Below, piece by piece: positions 33,122 through 43,351 of a stretch of 58,000 nucleotides of DNA. Under the pieces are notes generated by a model that ran no database searches, had not been told where the DNA came from, and was given only the letters and a program-made list of their open reading frames with translations. The translations under genes and the position numbers were made by a program. Origin of the DNA: Cryptomeria japonica (taxonomy: Eukaryota; Streptophyta; Pinopsida; Cupressales; Cupressaceae); assembly GCF_030272615.1 (NCBI RefSeq), contig NC_081414.1, positions 914,699,648 through 914,757,647 of the forward strand, read 5' to 3'. Every line of letters starts with the position of its first letter. The first letter of the stretch is position 1.

Positions 33122-34429
33122 TGTGCTAGCAATATCCCCAATGATACTTCAGTTATTGATATGTAGAGAATGAGTGGTTTGCATGCCATCGATGATACCA
33201 AAACTGGCAGATTCATTAGATATTGCTTAAGTTGGTAGAATGATTCCGCACACTTGGCTTCCCATCTGAAAGGTATGTTCTTATGTAGCAAATGATTGAA
33301 TGGTAGACTTTTATCTGCTAGTTGGGCTATGAATCGCCTGATATACTGCAGTCATCCTTGTAGAGATCTAAGTTGGCTAATGATCCTAGGAGGTGGCATC
33401 TCCATGATGGTCTCTACCTTTGCTAGATCTACTTCAATGCCCTTTCCGGACACAATGTAGCCTAATAGTTTGTCCGATGTGACCTCGAAGACACACTTCT
33501 TAGGGTTTAATCTGAACTTAAACTATTTCAATCTTTGAAAGATTTTATCTAATATACCCAGATGTTCTGCCCAGGTGAATGATTTAGCCAGTAAATCATC
33601 CACATAGTCCTACATGAAGGTATGCATCATATCATGGAAGATTGTTGTCATGGCTCTTTGATAATTTGTCCCAACATTATTTAAGCCAAAAGGCATGACG
33701 TTCCAACAATAAGTTTCCCACGGATAGGTGAGTGCAATTTTATCTTGATCCTTTGGGGCAATTTTGAATTGATTATAGCAAGAGAAACCATCCATTATAA
33801 CATTGTGTGGCCTGTTGTTAGATCCACAATTATGTCGATGTTGGGCAAAGGAAAGTCATCCTTTGGACAGTCTTTGTTGACATCTCTAAAATCTGTGCAT
33901 ATTTTGATGCTTCTGTTAGGTTTTGAAACTAGTACAATGTTTGAAATCCATTCAGCATAGTCTATAGGTCGAATGAATCCGACGTCTAATAACTTCTTTA
34001 GTTCAACTTTGACCAACAATACCACATACGGGTTCATCTTTCTTAATTTCTATTTGACCAACTTAGCTCTTGGAGCGATGGAAAAATGATGCATGATCAG
34101 GTTTGGATCTATTCATGGCATATCAGCATAGGCCCAAGAAAAATTTATTTTCTTTTCTTTAAATAATTTGATTAAATCTGATTGCTCTTCTTTTGTCGGT
34201 GATTCGGCTAGGTGTATGGCTTTGACTATTGTATCTGTACCGATGTTTATTGATTGAGTGGGCTCAAGCAATATGGGTGACCTCTTTTGATAGTGTTCAG
34301 GAAGAGTGTCAAGTATCCCATCTTTAGGTGCCTCAAAAAAAAATTCACCTGCAAATGCATCCTTTATTTTTACTTTTTTGTGATCTAATACTACCATTGA
34401 CTAGTTTTTAGTATTAGACCCTTTGTTTC
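33122..34429 (-). pseudogene. Gypsy-H reverse transcriptase segment
   Basis: Blocks in order: 34397-34113 with IVKAIHLAESPTKEEQSDLI (pre-RT linker); 34037-33795 with LKKLLDVGFIRPIDYAEWIS, VLVSKPN and ICTDFRDVNKDCPKDDFPLP; 33795-33610 with DGFSCYNQ, ALTYPWETYCWNVMPFGLNN; the active-site YVDD at 33608-33597, preceded by a stop; then LGYIVSGKGIEVD and 33291-33122 with PFRWEAKCAESFYQLKQ and PLILYIS, the RT-RNase H connection. It breaks at the CACTA target duplication within the LLAQ stretch and resumes at 3888. Confidence 0.93.
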
Positions 34430-34874
34430 TATTGGTGTAAACAATTATTCATCATGGATATTATTACACCTTACTTAATTTTACTTAGATACATGCATTT
34501 AATAGTAGTTTGGGTATGAGACACTTGGGTGTTTGTGCCACATTTGGATAGTGTGTGTATGATAATTTCCACCTTCTATGGTGTTGATCTTTTCTTGTTG
34601 TTACATTCCACCTCATGTGGAATATTATATTATTTCTCCTACCTACCCTTGTTTCTTATTGAGCCATGTGCCATGTTTGTGTGCTCACATATCCCTAGCC
34701 TTGCCTATATAAGTAGGCTCATCTACATGGTTTGTACGGGCAATCAATCTATATCTTGTAATGATCTAGTTGATCATATTTTGCATCTTGATAGAATACA
34801 GTTTATTTATATCATCTATTTTATCTCTCTTATTTGTACTTTTCATTGCCTCTTGATCTTGGAAAAATCGCACA
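34430..34874 (+). repeat. Non-autonomous element 5' LTR
   Basis: Contains CCTATATAAGTAGG (34703-34716), the probable TATA box. Partner of 36742-37207. Confidence 0.9.
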
Positions 34875-34887
34875 TGGTATCAGAGCC
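34875..34887 (+). other. Primer-binding site (initiator Met tRNA) of the non-autonomous element
   Basis: TGGTATCAGAGCC directly after the LTR. Confidence 0.92.
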
Positions 34888-36741
34888 ATTAGAGTGCCAT
34901 TGGTTTGCCAATTGAGAGAATTTTGGGGTTTACATTTTGGAGCTTTCTATTGTAGGTTATTATTGGAGTTTTTTGGGTCAAATCTAAGGTCACCATTGGA
35001 TTCAGGAGGTTCAAGCAATTAAGAATCACCTTTTATTTTATCCAAATCCGACATCTGAGGCCAAATCTAGAGTTGTTTGAAGGTGGAGGGTGGTGACTTC
35101 CTGGCACTGATCTGCGATTTTGGAGCGTTTTTGGTTAAATCTGTCATTGCCATTGTGCTCAAAAGGCCCAAAAACCCCAAGATTGACTGTCAATTCGTCG
35201 AAATCGGCCTTTGTCACCTCGAGTTAAAAAAATCTCCCCTCCTAGCCCGTTGTAGGGACTTGCAGGTATAGGTTTGAAAATATTTTTTTATTTTTTTTCC
35301 GTTTTTTTTTTCGGAAAATAAAAAATATATATATTTTTTAAAACTTTAGAGGGGGGCCATTTTTATTGTTTTTCGTTTTTTAAAGAAATCCAAAAAAAAA
35401 AAATTGGGGCAGGGGTGTCCTTTTTAGTCTACATGCCCCTGCGGCCCGTAGGTGTACCTGTGCGTACCGCAGGATATCTGTGGCCCTGCAGGCACTGCAG
35501 GTAACCGCAGGGTACCTGCGGGTCACTGCAGGCCCTGTGGCCCCGCAGTGTACCTGTGGTTGTCCGCAATCACTGCGGCCCCGCAGTGTACCTATGGGTG
35601 TCTGAAGTCACTGCAGCCCCACAATGTACCTGCGGGCCCCTCCCCGTGTTGGGGGGGTGGGGGGGTAACCCATAATTTTAATAAAGTTTTTTATAAAAGT
35701 TTTTTTTATCTTTAATAAATTTTAATTAATTTTTTTTTTCATTTCTTTTTTTTAAAGTTTTTTTTGCATGGGCTTTAATGAATTATTTTTATTTAGATTT
35801 TTTTAAATCTTTTAAAAATACAAACATCATTTAATAAGTCAAATTGGGAACACTTTTTTTGTCACTTCACACCTATCTTGCAGTGCTTCCAACCAGCAGT
35901 CAAGGGGGGGGTTGATTTGCTCATTTATATCTCTTGGCCACACCCAATCAGAGGCGTCTTTTTTTGTAGTATTCTACAAGGCTTCTTGGTGGCATCATCT
36001 TCATGTTTCCATATTTGTACTATCATGTTGTATGCTCTTGCATGAGCAATGTTGTATTCGCACTATCATAAAGTGCCACACCTCTTTGTATCTTGTCTTT
36101 GTTGACATATTTGATGTAATTCTCTTGTACACTTAGATTAGGAATATCTTGTGAGACTTGGTGCATGGCTTCAGTTGAGACTTAAATTCTACACATTTGT
36201 GCATGGCTCTCGTGAGACTTGGATTGTACCAGTATTTATGCTATTTCTGAGTATCTGGATGATTCTCATAGTAGGTTGTCTCCATGCCTGATCTTCATTT
36301 TGTTGCAGTGAGTGATTCATCGTCATTGACTCGGTATCTGGTTTTGTCATACTTTGACATTATTGGTGCAGCATTGGCTCTCTTTTTTTCTTATGGGGAG
36401 GTATTTTGGTCATCATCATTGGACCATCTTTGTAGGAAATTTGACATTGAGGGGGGCTTCCTGGTCTCTTCTTCTCTCTTATGGGGGGACTTTTTCCTCT
36501 TTGAGGTTTTGTCCTTCTTCTTTGAGGGTCTTTTGTACATTCATCTCTCTTTTGGGGGTGAGTTTTTTCCCACTGGGTTTTCTCCCTTTCTCCGTCTGTG
36601 AGAGATTGCATTGCATAGTTTTGCTTACATTTGCATTTGTACATGGGTACCTAACATTGCCTCATCGTCGAGACCCATCTTGAATTTCTTAGTTGCATTG
36701 TAGACTTTAGTGCATTCCCCTAAGTTGCACTTAAGGGTGGG
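34888..36741 (+). other. Non-coding interior of the non-autonomous element
   Basis: No retrotransposon protein is recognisable. 35277-35400 and 35640-35800 are T/A homopolymer-rich and enclose a GC-rich repeat array (35430-35645). Short open stretches, for example 36284-36601, show no motif. It ends with CACTTAAGGGTGGG, the polypurine tract. Confidence 0.7.
35430..35645 (+). repeat. GC-rich repeat array
   Basis: Three to four diverged copies of a roughly 46-50-bp unit around CACTGCGGCCCCGCAGTGTA, itself partly palindromic, plus shorter GCAGG and CCTGCGGG variants. A strong GC island in otherwise AT-rich DNA. Confidence 0.75.
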
Positions 36742-37207
36742 TGTTGGTGTAAATAATTATTTATCATGGATATTATTACACCTTACTTAAGTTTTCTTAG
36801 GTACATGCATTTAATAGTAGTTTAGGTATGAGACACTTGGGTGTTTGTGCCACATTCGGATAGTGTGTGTAGGAGAATTTCCACCTTTTATGGTGTTGAT
36901 CTTATCTTGTTGTTACATTCCACCTCATGTGGAATATTATATTATTTCTCCTACCTACCCACACCTATTTCTTACCTACCCTTGTTTCTTATTGAGCCAC
37001 ATGTCATGTTTGTATGCTCACATATCCCTAGCCTTGCCTATATAAGCAGGCTCATCTACATTGTTTGTACGGGCAATCAATCTATATCTTGTAATGATCC
37101 AGTTGATCATATTTCGTATCTTGACATAATACATTTTATTCATATCATCTATTTTGTCTCTCTTATTTGTGCTTTCTATTGCCTCTTTATCTTGGCAAAA
37201 TCTCATA
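36742..37207 (+). repeat. Non-autonomous element 3' LTR
   Basis: Starts TGTTGGTG and ends ATCTCATA (CA mutated to TA), followed by GTTTC. Confidence 0.9.
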
Positions 37208-37212
37208 GTTTC

Positions 37213-37756
37213 TTTCTTTTTTGCGACTGAGAGACTTGGCACTCCCTTGATTGCAAATATCATTATTTTGTTCACTGGTAGAGCACGTTTCTGGATTGAT
37301 TGTACATAGATATTGGACAATGGATTCATCATCTGGGAAAATGGGTATATCATGGTGTTCAGGTTCTTCCCAGTCTATCAAATCAAGAAATATGAGCGGT
37401 AGATAGTCATTTGGTGGGTTGAGATCGACTATGGTAAGTGTCATGATAGAGGTAGCGTTATATTTGTTAGGGATGCTAGTTAGGTTACTGATATTGTCAA
37501 GGTCTTTTATGGTATCATCTTTGATGTAGACTTGTTCATATTATTGTTGCTCATTTTCCTTAGCCTCGTAGATATGTTGTGGTCTGAATTCAAGTGATCG
37601 AGCAACTGCGCCTTGTCCTTCCTAAGAAAGGGGTGTGTATGAATGGATAGTACCTTCCTCAATATCCTCAGTAATATCTAAATATCTACCCCATTCATAT
37701 TCATTAAAATCAATTTCATAAGTTTTGTCCCAAAGTCTCTCACTGCTTCTAACAGG
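37213..37756 (-). pseudogene. Gypsy-H linker between protease and RT
   Basis: Minus-strand frame with RLWDKTYEIDFNEYEWGRYL, then stops, then the open block 37444-37187 with NDYLPLIFLDLIDWEEPEHH and SIVQYLCTINPET. It connects the block at 51483-51670 to the RT block at 34397 once copia-2 and the small element are disregarded. Acidic and of unknown function; such linkers precede RT in this gypsy type. Confidence 0.75.
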
Positions 37757-38398
37757 TGTTAGTGTAGGTTTTTTATTTTCCTTATGTTAGGGGGTATTTA
37801 TTTTTTCCTACACATATATTATTTAAGTTTGCTTAGGTTAATAGGAGTGGTTTATATGAGGACACGTGGTGAAATACTTCAGCTACATATGTAACTCTCC
37901 ACCTCACATGAGTAGTTGAGTTACACACCCTCTTTTGGCTTACTGTGCCACCTCTCATAACCACTATTTTGTCATTTCTTAAGTGGGTTATGGGGTAGTT
38001 GGGTTTCACACCCTCTTTTGGCCTTATGTGCCAACTTTCTCAACTCCTTTTTTGTCTTCATGTAAGAAGGTTATGCCACATGTTTTGGCATTTACCAAGA
38101 AGGTAAAACCTCCCACTTTTTATGGGGAATAGGAGTTAATGCACCCCTTGGATGTATATGCTTATATTTTTCTATATAATAAGCACTATACTCTCACCTT
38201 CACTAGTGAAGTTAGTGGAGTGATAGCTCGATGAGAGTCTTCTCCAAATTCTCCTCTTTGTCTCTATTTCTCTCTCATATTGAAATTATCTTCATTCAAC
38301 TATTTTGATCTTCAATCATCTGTTGTGTGAGGAGTTGCATGTGATCTACAACCAACATCAGATCTTGGCTCGATTCTCGCTTCTCGCAGAATCTCACA
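37757..38398 (+). repeat. Copia-2 5' LTR
   Basis: TGTTAGTGTAGG to AATCTCACA. TATATAATAAGC at about 38174 is the probable TATA box. Confidence 0.95.
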
Positions 38399-38410
38399 TG
38401 GTATCAGAGC
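38399..38410 (+). other. Copia-2 primer-binding site (initiator Met tRNA)
   Basis: TGGTATCAGAGC directly after the LTR. Confidence 0.95.
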
Positions 38411-39430
38411 TTATTGTCTGGTATAGCTCATTGGTTTTTTTTAATTTATTTGAGGGATTTGAGACTTTTATATAGCTAATATTTTTCTTAAAAACTAAGT
38501 ATGCTCTTCTCCTGCATTCTCGTGTGATCTGGAGAATCAGAACAGTTTAAAGGAAAATAGCTTCTAGTTAAATCTGGTTTACATGTATGTGTTCTTGTAA
38601 GATCTAGGTGATTGCAGCTTTGTGGTAATATTGGAAGCTTAATAAAAATTTCCAGAGTGTCCATAAGGCTTGACAAAGTCAAAAGTGACTTTTACTCCAC
38701 CAAAATCAGAGTTTGGAGGACACAGTAAAAAAAATCAGAGTAAATTTTTTTTACTGGAGCTATTTTCATTTTGGCTTTAGTGTTCCAACTTTTGTTCACT
38801 TTCACAAAAAACAAATTCTGGGTTTTCTTCCCAGCATTGAAAAACTTCTGGGTTTCGGATGGTATTTCTAGAAAATTAATAAATTTTGTAGAAATTGAGC
38901 TTGAATAGGGCCTAAGCTATTTTTCTATCAAGGAAATTTAGCAACATTTCTTAAAAGTTGCACAACTTTTGCCTCGGGTGTCAGATTTTTGCAAACAAAT
39001 ACTTGACGGAAAGTTGGAAATGAGTACTCTCCATTATTACAGGTCTAATTAAAATTTTTTGTCTTTTTCTATCAGATATTAAAGGTTGTATCAGCTGCTT
39101 CTTTTTTCTCTTCAACTACTCATATCTTTCTCCTCACAACTCTGTTTTTCAAAAACTAATAGTTGTTGGAAAGGTATTGAGATAAATTAAGTAGTTATAA
39201 GGCTAATTTTTTTTAGATCTTGTCTCAAATTATTTTTATTTAAAATCTCTATTGGTTTTTTAAAAGAATTATAATCTGATAAAAAGCCTTGTAAATGCAC
39301 TAATTATAAAGTGTCAACCTTGTAATATTTGGGGGGGGTGATTTCTGAGACTAGTGAAAAGGGGGGGTGTCTTTTGTGCCTTCTTTCTTGCACTTTTCCT
39401 GATTCTTTGCAATCTTCTTTTCTACTATCA
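38411..39430 (+). other. Copia-2 untranslated leader
   Basis: About 1 kb without coding motifs. It has G runs (39331-39337, 39360-39366) in T-rich sequence. Confidence 0.6.
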
Positions 39431-39436
39431 TAGATG

Positions 39437-40680
39437 CATCTATAGTTCCACTTTTAACACCATATAATTATTTTGAATGGAAATCTAAGATGATAATATA
39501 TCTGAAAAGACATGGATATCATCGTGTTACTATGGGACTTGAAATTGAACCTCAAGATGCTGCAGAAAAGATTAAATGGTTTAATAAATATGATGAAGCT
39601 TTTGGTACTCTATGTATGTCAGTCTCTCCAGACCTTCTTTTTCACATTGAATCTGCCACTACACCAAATGCAGTGTGGACCACTTTGGAAAACCTCTTTG
39701 GTAAGCAGGATGAGCTAAGAGGTCATCAGTTAGAGAATGAACTCATAGGGTTGAATCCAACCAATTTTGATACAATACAAGACTTCTTCACTAAACTTAA
39801 GTCTGTAAGATTGCAGTTGGAACGGTGTGGGACTAAGAAAGATGATAAGCAATTGATCTTGAGTATTCTTTCTAAGCTTGGTCCTAACTATTTAGTGTTT
39901 GTTTCTACATTCTATGCTACAAAATGTGCCCTAGGTACCACATTCAAAATGCCTTCTCTGGATGAATTTGCTGCAGAACTCACTAGGGAGCAAGACAAAT
40001 TGGTTCAAATGGGTACAATAAAACCCTCTAAGTCGCATGTCTTAGTTGTAAATCAAGGCACAAAAGAACAAAAAGGGTCTAGTAAGCAAGATAAGAAACA
40101 AAAGAACCAAGGAGAGAAGAAAAAAGATCAGAAATTTGCTACTTCAAAAGCAGATAATCAGACCTCTTCATCAAGAGGTGAACAACCTAAGAAGGAGAAG
40201 GTCAAGTGTTCTTATTGTAAGAGGCTTGGTCATTATGAACATAAGTCTTTAAAGAAACAAATTGATCACCTTTCAAATCTTCTTGAAAAGAATAATATCA
40301 AGGTGCCTGATTCAGTCAAACAGAGTTCATCAGAAGGATCTTCTAAGGATATAGATAAGAGTAAAGGGAAAGGAAAGGGTAAGGCCCTAGTTGCTATTGC
40401 TTTACAACCCAATTCTTGGATAATTGATTCAAGTGCTTCGCACCACATGGCTTCTTCAAAACATGATTTCGCCTCTTTAGAGCCATGTTCTATGCCTTCC
40501 ATACTAATGGGTGATGACACTCTTGTTGAAGTGCATGGGAGAGGGTCTGTTGATGTGGGCGAAGGAACATTTAAGGATGTCTTTGTGTTCCATCTTTATC
40601 AACTAATCTCCTATCTGTTTATCAGATCACTCACACTGGTTCTAGCAAGCGAGTTGAGTTCACACCAGATACAGCGGTAA
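39437..40680 (+). pseudogene. Copia-2 gag and protease
   Basis: The frame is open from about 39437 (LTPYNYFEWKSKMIIYLKRH) to 40680; the internal Met at 39490 is probably not the true start because the conserved YNYFEWK motif precedes it. Gag (UBN2-type) continues with TPNAVWTTLENLFG, QDFFTKLKSVRLQLERCG and LGPNYLVFVSTFY. A lysine-rich stretch precedes the zinc knuckle CSYCKRLGHYEHKS, in which the last Cys is Ser. The protease site reads WIIDSSASHHM, with Ser in place of the usual Gly. The two altered key residues suggest loss of function even where the frame is open. Confidence 0.92.
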
Positions 40681-40688
40681 TCAACAAA

Positions 40689-42029
40689 ATGTATAATGGG
40701 TCTACTATTGTTGTGGGAAAAGCAGATCATCAATCCAGATTATATCAGTTTTCTCACTTTTCTCCCGACTCTCCTTGGACAGTTTTACTCACTCATGCAG
40801 ATGAGATTAGTTGTTTGTGGCATCAACGATTTGGCCACTTGAACTATTGTTACTTGCAACAACTCAGTAAACAAGAGATGGTTTCAAGGTTGCCTTATAT
40901 TTGATTTTTTGATGGAGTATGTCAGGGATGTATTCTTGGTAAGCATCCTAAGGAGAAGTATGATAAAGGCAAAGCATGGAGAGCTCCACAGCTATTGGAG
41001 TTGGTACATAGTGACTTGGCAAGACCATTTCCACAACCATTTTTCAGCAGGGCTAGATATGTCTTAACATTTATTGATGACTTTTCCAGATTTACATGGG
41101 TTTACTTTCTCAAACAAAAGTCTGAGGTATTTGAGAATTTTCTAAATTTCAAAGCTTTTGCAGAGAAACAATCTGGGAAGTTCATCAAGATTTTGCATAC
41201 AGATAATGGGGGTGAATATGTTAATAATCAGTTTGAACAATTTTGTGCTTCAAAAGGTATCAACATGCAGCACACAGTTCCATACAGTCCTCAGCAGAAT
41301 GGTGTCACAGAACAGAAGAATAGGTCCTTGAAGGAGATGGCAAATTGTATGATTCACTCCAAGTCTTTGGCACCTCAGTATTGAGCAGAGGCCATCAATT
41401 GTGCATGTTACATCCAGAACCGAGTTCCTCATAAAGCTATGAAGGGGGTAACTCTTTTTCAAGCTTGGACCGGTCTGAAACCTACAGTTAAGCATTTTAG
41501 AGTATTTGGTTCTCTTGCATGGGCCCACATTCCAGCAGAGAAATGCAAGGCTATGGATCCGTAGAGAAAGCCTTGCATATTTGTTGGGTATCCAAATGAT
41601 GTCAAAGGGTATAGACTTCTCCATCCCTCTACACATGAGTTATTCATTGAGAGAAGTGTTCGTTTTGAGAAGAGTTCTTCTATTTCTTCTCATACCACTT
41701 CTCCATCCACTATCACATTGGAGACATTGCATGATGATGATAGTTCTTTTGAGGATCTTAATCCTCCTAATCCTAATGAGGAGTCTTCTTCCTCCACTTT
41801 AGATGGTGACAGTGATGGTGAGGATTCACATTCTTCTCATAGTCATCCTTCAGAGGTTGATGATTCTCCCCCAGACTCTCCAGCTTCAGTGCCTCTTTGG
41901 GCTCAACAAACTTTTGAGTCAGCAGAAGATTGGCTTGGTGATCCATCAAATTCTAGAAGAACTAGGTCACAATTTCAGCAAACTCCACATCTCTTCATTG
42001 CTTCAGCTTCTGATCCACAGTCTTTTTGA
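40689..42029 (+). pseudogene. Copia-2 integrase
   Basis: The GAG-pre-integrase block (CLWHQRFGHLNYCYLQQLSK) is at 40800-40880. The integrase core has LVHSDLARPF, FIDDFSRFTWVYFLKQKSEV, ILHTDNGGEYVNNQF and SPQQNGVTEQKNRSL, with the three acidic catalytic residues present. A stop at 41384 (TGG to TGA) and one at 41564 interrupt it. It continues with FVGYPNDVKGYRLLHPSTHE and a Ser/Asp-rich tail (41718-42029). Confidence 0.92.
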
Positions 42030-43024
42030 GAAGCTACAGGTGTTCCCGAACGGGATGCTGCAATGCAAGAAGAGTTTAATTCCTTGGAAAGGAATCACAC
42101 ATGGGATTTAGTTCCTCTCCTAAGGAAAGGAAACTTGTTCAATGCAAGTGGATCTATCAAATAAAATTTGTAGCAGATGGGTTGGTTGATAAGTATAAGG
42201 CTCGCTTTGTAGCAAAAGGCTTTTCGCAAGTTCCAGGGGTTGATTACTCTGAGACTTTTGCTCCAATTGCTAAGATGAATTCCATTTAGCTTATCCTTGC
42301 TATTGATGCAACCCATTGTTGGGAAGTTCATCAGATGGATGTCAAGAGTGCATTTCTTCATGGTGACCTTCAGGAGGAAATCTATATGGAGCAGCCACAA
42401 GGGTTTGTTCAAGATCCTTCACTTGTGTGTCGACTTCAAAAGTCTCTCTATGGCCTCAAACAAGCTCCTCGAGCTTGGTATGCCAAGATGGACTCCTTCC
42501 TTCTGATAGTTGGTTTTACTCGATGCCATTCTGATCTGAACATCTACATTTTGCACCAGGATGATACTCTCACATTTCTAGTTCTCTATGTTGATGACTT
42601 GTTGATCACAGGGAGTCACTCATCCACCATCAAGGTAGTGAAAACTGCTCTACATGATAGATTTCTGATGTCAGACTTGGGTCTTCTACATTACTTCTTG
42701 GGAATTGAGATTACTCAATCTTCTTCAGGCATCTTCCTTGGACAACCCAATTATGCACTCGATATGCTCTCTAGATTTCGCATGGCTAATTGTAAGCCTG
42801 CACCTACTCCTTTTTTGTTTGGGGTCAAACTTGAGGCTAAGTGCTCTTCACCCTTGGTTGATAGCACTTTATATCGACAAATTGTTGGGAGCCTCATCTA
42901 CTTGATTCATACGAGACTTGACATTTCATATGCGGTGGGCATGGTCTCTAGATTCATGCAGAAGCCACATGAGTTGCATTGGAAAGCAGCTAAGCGGATT
43001 CTCCACTACATTCAGGGTACTCAC
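42030..43024 (+). pseudogene. Copia-2 reverse transcriptase (N-terminal part)
   Basis: Opens NSLERNHTWDLVPL, then after a frame change KYKARFVAKGFSQVPGVDYS and FAPIAKM, a stop, and 42335-43024 with MDVKSAFLHGDLQEEIYMEQ, LYGLKQAPRAWY, the active-site VLYVDDLLITG and LDISYAVGMVSRFM. It breaks at the gypsy-B target duplication and resumes at 50150. Confidence 0.94.
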
Positions 43025-43259
43025 TGTTGTGTCGCTCTTTTGATTTGCAAGTCGTGCCCCATATTTGATGTGTGATGCCCCCTCGGGAGATGAATCAATT
43101 TTGAAAATTTTTTATTTAATTTGATGAAGTTCATATGATGTGTAGTATTTTGTGCATATAAAAAGTGTGCAGATTGATTCATCTCCCGATAAGTTATAGC
43201 TGTTTTGGTATAGGGGAGACCGCGACCATATGACAGGGCTAGTCGGCTACCCCTAATTT

Positions 43260-43290
43260 CATTTTCCTCCTATAAAAGGGATTTAGGGGT
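43260..43290 (+). promoter_or_regulatory. Probable PMD-B promoter
   Basis: CTATAAAAGGG at about 43271 lies about 80 bp before the first Met (43352), in the position of the PMD-A TATA element. The upstream sequence shares TGCCCCCTCGGGAGATG-type blocks with the PMD-A flank. Confidence 0.5.
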
Positions 43291-43351
43291 TGATTTAGGT
43301 TGATTTGTGCTTTGCTGATTGTGAAGAAAGAGAATTTGCTCTGGAGAGAAA

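Larger units (their letters stand above)
34430..37207 (+). mobile_element. Small non-autonomous copia-like LTR element (LARD/TRIM-like)
   Basis: LTRs 34430-34874 (445 bp) and 36742-37207 (466 bp; 21 bp longer through a local duplication of a CTACCTACCC-type segment). Target duplications GTTTC at 34425-34429 and 37208-37212. The initiator-Met primer site TGGTATCAGAGCC follows the left LTR, and TTAAGGGTGGG precedes the right one. The 1.9-kb interior has no gag or pol. Its 3' end (CATGGGTACCTAACAT to the polypurine tract) resembles that of copia-2, so a related copia probably mobilised it. The first and last bases of the element have mutated (TG to TA, CA to TA). Confidence 0.92.

Noticed and set aside
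35452-35715. Open frame through the GC-rich array
   Set aside because: It merely reads through diverged repeats, with no conserved motif.
36284-36683. Open frames on both strands in the small LTR element
   Set aside because: T-rich, hydrophobic composition, overlapping in several frames, no domain.
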